DNA of 47,981 bases from an archaeon HR01 (GTDB lineage: Archaea > Thermoproteota > Nitrososphaeria_A > Caldarchaeales > Caldarchaeaceae), in the NCBI GenBank assembly GCA_002898355.1, contig BEHD01000012.1, positions 24,001 to 71,981 on the forward strand, in the 5' to 3' direction. Positions 1-7,165 of the stretch are shown piece by piece; position 1 is the stretch's first letter, and each line of letters starts with the position of its first letter. The translations under genes were made by a program, and so were the position numbers. The notes below the pieces were generated by a model that saw only the letters and a list, made by a program, of their open reading frames with translations, was not told the origin of the DNA and searched no databases.

Positions 1-308
1 CGCTGGCCGTGAGCCAGTACGCCATCACCACCTCCGAGGCCTTCGGATTCGGGATAGAGCATGTGGCCGACGGCATATTGAGGTTCAGACGCTCCATAAG
101 AGGGGGTGTCCTCCATCGGTATGTTCTGGTGGAGAAGATGCGTCAGACCAACCATAGCACCGTGATGCATGAGATATCTGTTGAGCCTGGCGTGGGACTG
201 ACCATCCAAAAGCCGGCCACAATAACCCGCGAGGATGTAGCACTACCCCCAGCCGTCAGGAGGAGGATAGTCTCAGCTAGGAGGAGGGCTGAGGAGGAGA
301 CGCCCTAG
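1..308 (+). CDS. KaiC/RecA-like ATPase, C-terminal fragment
   Basis: The gene runs in from the left edge; the frame is already open at base 3, so the GTG at 9 is internal. About 101 residues remain. They carry the tail typical of archaeal KaiC/RAD55-like RecA-superfamily ATPases: a GFGIEHVADGI-type strand, an R-R-x-I-x-GG-x-L-x-R-Y segment and a VEKMRQTNHS segment. The Walker motifs lie outside the window. The family uses ATP in DNA- or signal-related roles, and the exact substrate cannot be told from this piece. The stop TAG is followed at once by the ATG of the next gene, so the two are almost certainly co-transcribed and translationally coupled. Family assignment is fairly safe; function is open. 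Confidence 0.75.
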   Translation, partial: LAVSQYAITTSEAFGFGIEHVADGILRFRRSIRGGVLHRYVLVEKMRQTNHSTVMHEISVEPGVGLTIQKPATITREDVALPPAVRRRIVSARRRAEEETP

Positions 309-1145
309 ATGCTTTGGGAGGATGTGGAGAGGCACTATCTCCGGGATGACGTGGCCGGTGAGATAGCCAGGTTCTCCAGGGATAGGTGGGTGGCCATACA
401 TGTCTCAGACGTCGGAGGGCTTAGGATGTTGAGGTATCACCCATCCGGCGGAGAGCCCATAAGAGTGGAGAGTGTCGATGACCTCCGTAGAGTCGTCCAA
501 GCCCTACGGCCGAGGTCTTTCTACGCCACTATCCATAGATACCGTTGGCGGGGTGGAGCTATGGTGGATATAGTCTCATCGATGCCTTCATGGGATATCG
601 ACTCTAGGGATGGGGACTGGGTGAAGGTGGTGAAGGCTGGGGGTGAGATATTGGGTGAGCTGGAGAGCCACGGCATCTCAAGGTCTGTCATCGTCAAATG
701 GAGCGGTGAAGGGATGCACATACATCTCAACGACAAAGCCTTCACACCCGGTCTGGCGGCGAGATACGGCCCCCTCAACATAGCCTACGCAGTAACACAG
801 TATATCATCTCAAGGATTAGGCCTGCTGAAGGGGTTTTGGTGGAGAATAAGGTGGACCCGGCACGGGTCTTCACATCACCCCTATCCCTCCACAGGTCGT
901 TGGACAGGGTCTGCGTATGCATCGAGCCGGAGATGCTGGATGAATTCAGCCCCAGCTGGACCCTGCCGGGGAGCTTCAGACATTTCAGCGGTTGGGATAG
1001 GTATGTGGCGGGTGAGGCGGACATGCTGGCGTTGAAGGCGTTGGAAGCCGTCGGCCCCTACCCCTCCTCGAAGAGTAGGAGGAGGCTCCACCCCCCAGTA
1101 GACCATGTTATTAGGATGCTGCATAAAAGATTGGGAGACATCTAA
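309..1145 (+). CDS. Primase-like protein of the archaeo-eukaryotic primase (AEP) superfamily
   Basis: A 278-residue protein with the AEP polymerase signature in order. Motif I is D96-I-D98 within PSWDIDSRD. Motif II is S132-G-E-G-M-H137-I-H139. A third acidic residue, D183 (KVDPARV), is followed by S-L-H at 193-195, matching the region after the metal-binding Asp in archaeal PriS. It is shorter than PriS (usually 330-400 aa) and I see no zinc-binding knuckle, so it may be a PriS-like paralogue rather than the replicative primase small subunit. The start ATG abuts the stop of the KaiC-like gene, suggesting the ATPase and polymerase-like protein act together. Role in repair, priming or translesion synthesis is inference. 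Confidence 0.72.
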   Translation: MLWEDVERHYLRDDVAGEIARFSRDRWVAIHVSDVGGLRMLRYHPSGGEPIRVESVDDLRRVVQALRPRSFYATIHRYRWRGGAMVDIVSSMPSWDIDSRDGDWVKVVKAGGEILGELESHGISRSVIVKWSGEGMHIHLNDKAFTPGLAARYGPLNIAYAVTQYIISRIRPAEGVLVENKVDPARVFTSPLSLHRSLDRVCVCIEPEMLDEFSPSWTLPGSFRHFSGWDRYVAGEADMLALKALEAVGPYPSSKSRRRLHPPVDHVIRMLHKRLGDI

Positions 1146-1185
1146 TACTTTAAGGAGAGGCTTCACCGATATCTCGGGATAAAAG

Positions 1186-2085
1186 ATGGGCGGCCTAAGG
1201 CCCGACACACATATCCAGTGGGTCTACCTAACAGTCTCCGACTTGGAGAAGGCTATGAAGTTCTACACAGGCCTTCTGGGGCTCAAGCATCTATCATGGC
1301 TGGGTGAAAAGGTTGTCCTGGGAAGCCCTGATGGCGAGCCGTTGATTATCCTGAGGGAGAGGAGGGGCGCCCTCCCATGGCCGGGAAACAGCGTCGGACT
1401 CTACCATCTAGCCCTCCTCATGCCCTCCCGGAAGGACCTAGCCAGGATTTTTGTGAGAATCTCCGAGAACTGGGGTTTTGAAGGCTTCTCAGACCACATA
1501 GTCAGCGAGGCCTTATACCTGAGGGACCCGGACGGCCACGGCCTTGAGATATACGTCGACAGACCTAAGAGCTTTTGGAGCTACAGGTCTGACGGAGGCC
1601 TCCAGATGGCCACCCTACCCCTCAACATCGACTCGCTTCTGCGGGAGTTGGCGGGTGAAGGTGTTAGGCTGGCCCTCTCCAACCAGTGGCGGGCACCAGC
1701 AGGGACTAGGGTGGGACATATACATCTCCATGTCTCAAGGCTTGAGAAGGCTGAGAGGTTCTATCACCAGCTCCTCGGCTTCGACGTAACCATGAGGCTG
1801 GCCAACTCCGCCCTCTTCATGGCGGTGGGTGGATACCACCACCACATCGGTGCCAACATCTGGGCCGGCCTAGATGCGCCGAGAGCCTCCCAAGAACATG
1901 TAAGCCTCGAAAGCTTCAGCATAAACCTTATGGATATCGGCACAATATCGGAGATAAAGGCGAGAATTGTGGAGAACGGCCTCGAAGTCGATGACGGCCT
2001 CCTCAACAGCATCGAGGGCTATTCTGGTGTGACGGTGAGGGATTACGACGGCAACGTGGTAGAACTCGTCGCACCAGCAAGATAG
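1186..2085 (+). CDS. Extradiol ring-cleavage dioxygenase, CatE-like (two-domain VOC family)
   Basis: A 299-residue protein with two vicinal-oxygen-chelate modules. The N-terminal module (about 8-125) has the V-S-D-L-E-K-A-x-x-F-Y-x-x-L-L-G-L pattern and ends in a YLRDPDGHGLEIYVDRP block typical of catechol-2,3-dioxygenase CatE. The C-terminal module (about 175-298) keeps the likely Fe ligands: a His in GHIHLHV, a His in GGYHHHIGANIW and the Glu in GNVVELV. The N-module lacks the first ligand His (Q-W at that place), as expected when only the second module binds metal. It probably opens catechol-type rings. An aldehyde dehydrogenase follows, which would fit a meta-cleavage pathway. The TATA-like CTTTAAG at 1148-1154 lies 32-38 nt upstream of the ATG. 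Confidence 0.8.
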   Translation: MGGLRPDTHIQWVYLTVSDLEKAMKFYTGLLGLKHLSWLGEKVVLGSPDGEPLIILRERRGALPWPGNSVGLYHLALLMPSRKDLARIFVRISENWGFEGFSDHIVSEALYLRDPDGHGLEIYVDRPKSFWSYRSDGGLQMATLPLNIDSLLRELAGEGVRLALSNQWRAPAGTRVGHIHLHVSRLEKAERFYHQLLGFDVTMRLANSALFMAVGGYHHHIGANIWAGLDAPRASQEHVSLESFSINLMDIGTISEIKARIVENGLEVDDGLLNSIEGYSGVTVRDYDGNVVELVAPAR

Positions 2086-2103
2086 GAGGCTACCCGGATT
2101 AGA

Positions 2104-2110
2104 TTTATAT
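2104..2110 (+). promoter_or_regulatory. TATA box of the aldehyde dehydrogenase gene
   Basis: TTTATAT lies 25-31 nt upstream of the ATG at 2135. This is the spacing expected for an archaeal leaderless transcript. It argues against the in-frame TTG at 2111, which directly follows the box. Confidence 0.65.
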
Positions 2111-2134
2111 TTGGAGAGGCGGGCTGTACGGTGT

Positions 2135-3640
2135 ATGTCCCAAGATGTTTATGAGGTAAACCTCTTTATAGACGGCTCAGAGGTCAGACCCTCCACAGGA
2201 GAATATCAGAGTAGGTATGACCCGGGCGATAACAGCCGTCTCATCGGACGGGTGGCAGACGGCTCCAAGGATGTGGGTGCAGCCATAGATGCGGCCAGGG
2301 ACGCATTCGACAGGAACAAGGGCTCGTGGGTGTCGGACCACCGTCTAAGGGCCAGAGTATTGATGAAGGCCGCCGAGATAATCAGGGAGAGGGCTGAGGA
2401 GCTGGCCAGGATGGAGAGCCTATTCGCCGGCAAAACCATCAGGACGAGCAGGCTCGGCGACATCCCGAGAACCATCGAGATGCTGGAATACTATGCCGGT
2501 ATGGCTGACAAGGTCCTAGGCCACAGCCAGATACTGAGGACCGGAGACCTCAGCGTCTTGGTCCGCCAGCCCATAGGCGTTGTGGCCGCTATAACCCCCT
2601 GGAACTTCCCCCTCCTCATCCTAGCCCGTCAGACAGCCCCCGCCCTCGCCGTCGGATGCACAGTCGTGGCCAAGCCCGCCAGCTACACCCCAGCCACAGC
2701 CCTGGAGCTGGCCAAGATACTCGCCAAGGCCGGAGCTCCAGCAGGCGTATTCAACGTGGTGACTGGGAAGGGTGAGGCCATCGGCTCCCAGCTTCTCAGA
2801 AGCGGGAAGGTGGATGTTGTAAACTTCACAGGCGAGACATCCACCGGTAAGTGGATTATGCAGAACGCATCCGCCAGCCTTAAGAGGGTTGTGCTGGAGC
2901 TGGGCGGTAAAAACCCCAACATAGTCTTCGATGACGCAGACCTCGAGACCGCCGCCAACGGCGTCACATACGGAGCCTTCGCCAACAACGGCGAATCATG
3001 CGCTGCAGGCTCCAGGCTTCTGGTCCACAGGGATGTGAAGGAGAAGTTCGTCAGGATGGTGGCTGAGAGGATTTCCAGGATTAGGGTGGGCTATCAGCTG
3101 AGGGATGAGAGCGACCTCGGCCCCCTCGTCAGCCAGAGCCATATGGAGAAGGTGTTGGAGTATATCGGTGCGGCTGAGTCGGAGGGGTTGAAGATAGTGG
3201 CTGGTGGGAGGAGAGTTTACGGGGGCGACTTCTCCAAGGGAAACTATGTCCAGCCTACCCTAATAGACGATACACCTCAGTCCAGCAGGCTCTTCAAGGA
3301 GGAGATATTCGGGCCGGTCCTCACGGTGACGGAGTTCGGGAGTGAGGAGGAGGCGGTGGAGCTGGCCAACGCCACGGTCTACGGCCTGGCCGCAGGTGTC
3401 TGGAGCCGTGACTCCTCTAAGGCTGTGAGGGTTGCTGAAAGGGTTAAGGCCGGCTGTGTATGGATAAACACATACTACACCCTGCCGGTGGAGCATCCCT
3501 GGGGAGGCTTCAAGGAGTCGGGGCTGGGGCGGAACAACTCGGTCCTCGCCATAGAGCACTATCTCGAGTGGAAGGGCCTATACCTGGACGCCCAGCCGGG
3601 AAAGATGAAGCCCTACTACAGGCTGGTCCTGGGTGATTAG
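2135..3640 (+). CDS. Aldehyde dehydrogenase (NAD(P)+-dependent)
   Basis: About 501 residues, the usual length for the ALDH superfamily. Visible signatures in order: ITPWNFPLLI, the VAKPASYTP substrate/cofactor loop, FTGETSTGK of the Rossmann fold, the catalytic-base motif ELGGKNPN, the active-site Cys in NNGESCAAG, EEIFGPVL, and a PWGGFKESGLGR C-terminal block. It oxidises an aldehyde to the acid with NAD(P)+; the substrate cannot be read from sequence, though betaine/hydroxymuconic-semialdehyde-type enzymes look closest. Next to the ring-cleavage dioxygenase it may oxidise the semialdehyde product (inference). The TATA box at 2104-2110 supports the ATG at 2135 rather than the TTG at 2111. 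Confidence 0.92.
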   Translation: MSQDVYEVNLFIDGSEVRPSTGEYQSRYDPGDNSRLIGRVADGSKDVGAAIDAARDAFDRNKGSWVSDHRLRARVLMKAAEIIRERAEELARMESLFAGKTIRTSRLGDIPRTIEMLEYYAGMADKVLGHSQILRTGDLSVLVRQPIGVVAAITPWNFPLLILARQTAPALAVGCTVVAKPASYTPATALELAKILAKAGAPAGVFNVVTGKGEAIGSQLLRSGKVDVVNFTGETSTGKWIMQNASASLKRVVLELGGKNPNIVFDDADLETAANGVTYGAFANNGESCAAGSRLLVHRDVKEKFVRMVAERISRIRVGYQLRDESDLGPLVSQSHMEKVLEYIGAAESEGLKIVAGGRRVYGGDFSKGNYVQPTLIDDTPQSSRLFKEEIFGPVLTVTEFGSEEEAVELANATVYGLAAGVWSRDSSKAVRVAERVKAGCVWINTYYTLPVEHPWGGFKESGLGRNNSVLAIEHYLEWKGLYLDAQPGKMKPYYRLVLGD

Positions 3641-3717
3641 CCACGTCATCCCATGCAGTAATCGCAGCCGCATCACCGGCCCAGGGGAGTAGATGTGTCG
3701 TCATAGGATGCGGTGAT

Positions 3718-4146
3718 TTGGGGCTTCTAAGGTCTTTGGCCGAGGCTGTGGGCCCGGATGGCGAGGTCGTGGCCGTTGACAACGACTGGGCTGTCCTCGA
3801 CGGTGTGTCATCCGGGCTGGGCCTGCCACAGGTGAGAACCCATTACAGCAGGCTTGTGGAGCGTATAGTCCATCTACCCAGCAACATCTACGACCTCGTA
3901 GTGGTGGTGCACAGGCTTGAGGGTGTGGAGCAGAGGAGGGCCATGCTCACGGAGGTGGAGAGGCTACTCAAGGTGGGTGGTAGAGCCATATTGGCCGTGA
4001 GGCTTAGAGGCCTGCTGGGACGTAGGGGGATGAGGGAGAAGGAGCTGGAGAAGCTCCTCGAATCCTCACCCCTTAAACTGCTCTCCAGGATGAAGGTGGG
4101 GAGATCAGCGGTCTTGACCTTGGAGAGGGTGAGGCCGCCCCGGTAA
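3718..4146 (+). CDS. SAM-dependent methyltransferase with unresolved start
   Basis: From TTG 3718 the product has 142 residues, but the SAM-binding glycine motif (VVIGCGDLGLL) begins at about 3697, upstream of every ATG, GTG or TTG in this frame. The frame is open from 3637, just after the aldehyde dehydrogenase stop, and reads coherently throughout. Downstream are the VAVDND acidic loop (motif II), a YDLVVVVHRLEG strand and an LLKVGGRAILAV motif, normal for a class I Rossmann methyltransferase. Either translation starts at a non-canonical codon or an indel hides the true start. Substrate unknown. The annotated 5' end is only the first conventional start. Confidence 0.6.
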   Translation: MGLLRSLAEAVGPDGEVVAVDNDWAVLDGVSSGLGLPQVRTHYSRLVERIVHLPSNIYDLVVVVHRLEGVEQRRAMLTEVERLLKVGGRAILAVRLRGLLGRRGMREKELEKLLESSPLKLLSRMKVGRSAVLTLERVRPPR

Positions 4147-4149
4147 ATT

Positions 4150-4659
4150 CTAGATGTGGGCCGGCTCAGCCACCTTCTCCGGCTGCTGGCTCCTCTTCCT
4201 AAACGGCTCCAGATTTCTTATGATGTAGTAGATGACTATCCCGATTATGACCGCTGCTCCCTGGCTCAGGAAGGCGGAGAGGATGCTGGCTGAGGCAGGC
4301 CTTGCGATGGATACCATGATGTAGAGCCATACAGATGTTATGGCCACGTAGACCGCCGAGCCGGCCAACACCGTGTATCTTCCGAGATATTTTATGGCTA
4401 GGAGGCCTATGAGGGAGAAGAGGGGTGATAGGAGGTCTAGCGGGCCGTAGGGTGATGCGGTGTTGGCTATGAGCTGCCCCGAGACAAGCCCGATGATCGC
4501 CGGCCATCCGAAGAGCGCCACCAAAGGCGAATAAACCTCGCCGGGCTTAAGCATCACATCGCCGAAGGCTATCCTACCCAGGCCTAAAGTTCCGGCGGTG
4601 TAGACGGCTGCGAAGATGACGAATATGCCGAAATGGGTTGATGTCAGCCTCATACCCAT
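4150..4659 (-). CDS. queT: QueT-like queuosine/archaeosine-precursor transporter (ECF S-component-like)
   Basis: About 169 residues with five or six hydrophobic segments. The block around residues 30-90 (LKPGEVYSPLVALFGWP, then GQLIANTASPYGPLDLL) matches QueT, the integral membrane family thought to import 7-deazaguanine precursors for tRNA modification. Archaea need such bases for archaeosine. The likely start is the ATG at 4659, overlapping the stop of the upstream cytochrome oxidase gene as TGATG; the GTG one codon earlier is less likely. The coupling to a CoxIII gene is odd for a transporter and may be incidental. The C-terminus (RKRSQQPEK) is charged. No energising ATPase is nearby. Confidence 0.6.
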   Translation of the reverse strand: MGMRLTSTHFGIFVIFAAVYTAGTLGLGRIAFGDVMLKPGEVYSPLVALFGWPAIIGLVSGQLIANTASPYGPLDLLSPLFSLIGLLAIKYLGRYTVLAGSAVYVAITSVWLYIMVSIARPASASILSAFLSQGAAVIIGIVIYYIIRNLEPFRKRSQQPEKVAEPAHI

Positions 4660-5477
4660 CACCAGATAAAGGCACCCTCGTAGATTATCGTGAAGAGGAG
4701 GAGCCAGACGAGGTGGACGAAGTGCCAGTAGATGCTGACCGACTCCAGAAGGCCATGGCTCCTGGATGTCAGCTGGCCGAGCCTCGCCCTAGACGCCACA
4801 ATCCCGAGGGCCACAACGCCTCCTAGGACGTGGGCGCCGTGGGCTCCGAGGAGGAGGTAGAAGTTGGAGGCGTATATACCAGCGTCTGGTGTGAAGCCTA
4901 TCTCCCACAGGTGCGGCCATTCAAAACCCAGCTTGAGGACGAGGAAGCCTGTGCCCAGCAGGGCTGTAATGACTACGCCTGCAAAGACCGGACCTCTTCT
5001 ATCCCTCTTCACCGAGTAGACAGCCCACTCTATGGCCAGGCTGCTGAGGAGAAGCATCAGCGTCTGGAGCTTGGGTATGAAATCTTCCAGGTGGGGTGCG
5101 CCCGGTGGCGGCCATACGGCGAATGTAGCCCTTATGGCGAAGAAGCTGGCGAACCCCGCACCGAAGAGGGCCACCTCCGTGAATAGGAAGATTGTTGTGG
5201 GAACCCCAACCCCCGAGACCACTTCAGGCTCCGCAGGTATCGGAGTCCTCCTCAGCCTTGAGAAGAAGGCTGCGATGACCCTGGGCCACTGCCTTATCTC
5301 CCGGGCCAGGAATGAGATGATTATGACTAGGAAGAAGCCTACCAGCCCTAGACCCAAGGTTGGATTTATCCCCTTCAGGAGTAGGATGAGCCCCGTGATG
5401 AGGGGTGCTGTGCTGAGACCGACCACGGCCGGCCATGGGCTGCCCTCATGCTCCTCCTCCGCTTCCTCGTGGACCAT
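4659..5477 (-). CDS. Cytochrome c/quinol oxidase subunit III
   Basis: A membrane protein of about 272 residues in the CoxIII fold. Features: a charged cytosolic N-terminus rich in E and H, two N-terminal helices, then TTIFLFTEVALFGAGFASFFAIR with the conserved FxxE helix, a WPPPG loop, and a GAHGAHVLGGV helix with the conserved His residues, ending in SIYWHFVHLVWLLLF. It belongs to a haem-copper terminal oxidase in the cell membrane; subunits I and II are not in this window. Start is ATG 5477 (GTG 5483 possible). A shared TATA-like element at 5505-5513 lies between this gene and divergent pheS. Downstream queT overlaps it. Confidence 0.85.
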   Translation of the reverse strand: MVHEEAEEEHEGSPWPAVVGLSTAPLITGLILLLKGINPTLGLGLVGFFLVIIISFLAREIRQWPRVIAAFFSRLRRTPIPAEPEVVSGVGVPTTIFLFTEVALFGAGFASFFAIRATFAVWPPPGAPHLEDFIPKLQTLMLLLSSLAIEWAVYSVKRDRRGPVFAGVVITALLGTGFLVLKLGFEWPHLWEIGFTPDAGIYASNFYLLLGAHGAHVLGGVVALGIVASRARLGQLTSRSHGLLESVSIYWHFVHLVWLLLFTIIYEGAFIW

Positions 5478-5504
5478 ATCCACCTTGCAGGCTGGAGACC
5501 GATG

Positions 5505-5513
5505 CCTTAAAAA
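5505..5513. promoter_or_regulatory. Bidirectional TATA-like element between coxIII and pheS
   Basis: CCTTAAAAA reads TTTTTAAGG on the minus strand. It lies 28-36 nt from the coxIII ATG (5477) and 42-50 nt from the pheS ATG (5555). It is the only AT-rich element in the 77-bp divergent spacer, so it probably serves both genes. Confidence 0.45.
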
Positions 5514-5554
5514 CCTTCACCGAATAGGCAGAAGAAGGGCTTCGGTGGATATGG

Positions 5555-7165
5555 ATGAGTAAACCGGTCCTTCACTGGATGGAGAAGATGGTCCTGCTGG
5601 CCCTGAAGGGCCTGTCGAAGCCGTCCACCTACGCCGAAATATCCGGCGAGGCGTTGAGGATGGCCGAGCCGTATAGGGGGGTGATATATGATCGGAAGGT
5701 TTTGGAGACGCTGGCCGACGCCTCGGCGGTGGCGAAGGCTTGCGGATGGCTTCAGGGTAAGGGCCTTGTAGCGGTTTGGCGGGAGGGCGTGGTGAGGCGG
5801 GTCTCCCTCGATGTGGAGGGCCGTCGATATCTCTCGGAGGGCTTCCCCGAGAGGCGTCTCCTGAGGGTTCTATCGGGGATGGGTGGAAGAGCTGCGGTGG
5901 ATGGGCTGAGGGGTTTGATTCCTGACCTGGAGATAGCCATTATCTGGGGGCTGCGGAACAGGTGGGTGGAGATATCGAAGATTGATGGGGTCACATATGT
6001 GATGTTGAAGGATGGAGAGCCTGAGAGGACGCCTTATGAGAGGCTGGTGGAGGCTCTGGCCAGGGAGGGTGAGCTGGAGGTGGAGGGGTTGGAGCCGGGG
6101 CTGAGGAAGGCGGTGGACGACCTTCTTAGACGGCAGCAGGTGGTCAAGCTAACGGAGCAGGCAGTCAACCTCCTAGCCCTCACCGAGGAGGGGGTACGGG
6201 TTGCGGAGCAGCTGGCCATGAGGCCTGTCTCCGAGCACCTCAACACAGTTACTAGGATAACACCGGAGCTGCTCTCAAGCGGTAGATGGCGTAGCATATC
6301 CCTCAGCGGCTATGATGTGGAGGCGCCTGTGGAGCCTGTATTTGCGGCCAAGAGGCATCCGCTGGCGGAGGTTATCCGCATGGTGAAGAGGATATATGTT
6401 GAGATGGGTTTTGAGGAGATTGAGGGGCCTATCGTGGAGCTGGCCTTCTGGAACTTTGACGCCCTCTTCCAGCCCCAGGACCATCCGGCCCGGGAGATGC
6501 AGGACACCTTCTATCTGGAATACCCGGTCTCAGGCGTCCCACCAGCCCAGTATGTGGATGGTGTGAGGGCTGTCCACGAGCATGGTGGTGGGACAGGCTC
6601 GAGGGGGTGGCGGTATAGGTGGAGTGAGAGGGAGGCTGGGAGGCTTCTCCTACGAACCCACACCACAGCCACAACCATCCGACATCTGGCCGAGAGGAAG
6701 AACCCGCCCATCAAGGTCTTCAGCGTCGACAGGATATATAGGAACGAGAAGGTGGATTGGAAGCATCTCGCCGAGTTCCACCAGATAGAGGGTATTGTGG
6801 TGGAGAGGGGGGCGAACCTCAGGAGGCTGATGGGTGTGTTGACGGAGTTCTACAGGCGGCTGGGGCTGCCCCAGGTCCGTTTCAGACCCAGCTACTTCCC
6901 CTACACCGAGCCTTCGATGGAGGTGGAGGTGCGGCTGGGTGATAGATGGCTGGAGCTGGGCGGCTCAGGCATCTTCAGACCCGAGACCACGAGGCCCTTC
7001 GGCGTCCTCCACCCCGTCCTCGCCTGGGGGCTGGGGCTTGAGAGGCTTGCCATGGTCATCTACGATGTGGAGGATATAAGGACATTCCACCTCAACGACC
7101 TCGGATGGCTGCGTAGGGCCTCACCCATAAAGCCCTACAGAATTGCGGGGAGGGTTGAACTCTAG
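5555..7165 (+). CDS. pheS: Phenylalanyl-tRNA synthetase alpha subunit
   Basis: The 536-residue length matches archaeal PheS. The N-terminal ~240 residues are winged-helix-like tRNA-binding repeats. The class II catalytic core follows: HPLAEVIRMVKRIYVEMGF, the motif 2 region LLRTHTTATTIRHLA...KVFSVDRIYRNEKVDWKHLAEFHQIEG, and motif 3 ELGGSGIFRPETTRP...VLAWGLGLERLAM. It charges tRNA-Phe as an alpha2-beta2 enzyme with PheT, encoded directly downstream; the pheS stop TAG is followed immediately by the pheT ATG, so the pair is coupled. The start ATG at 5555 is preceded by a false start at 5551 that terminates after three codons. Confidence 0.96.
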   Translation: MSKPVLHWMEKMVLLALKGLSKPSTYAEISGEALRMAEPYRGVIYDRKVLETLADASAVAKACGWLQGKGLVAVWREGVVRRVSLDVEGRRYLSEGFPERRLLRVLSGMGGRAAVDGLRGLIPDLEIAIIWGLRNRWVEISKIDGVTYVMLKDGEPERTPYERLVEALAREGELEVEGLEPGLRKAVDDLLRRQQVVKLTEQAVNLLALTEEGVRVAEQLAMRPVSEHLNTVTRITPELLSSGRWRSISLSGYDVEAPVEPVFAAKRHPLAEVIRMVKRIYVEMGFEEIEGPIVELAFWNFDALFQPQDHPAREMQDTFYLEYPVSGVPPAQYVDGVRAVHEHGGGTGSRGWRYRWSEREAGRLLLRTHTTATTIRHLAERKNPPIKVFSVDRIYRNEKVDWKHLAEFHQIEGIVVERGANLRRLMGVLTEFYRRLGLPQVRFRPSYFPYTEPSMEVEVRLGDRWLELGGSGIFRPETTRPFGVLHPVLAWGLGLERLAMVIYDVEDIRTFHLNDLGWLRRASPIKPYRIAGRVEL

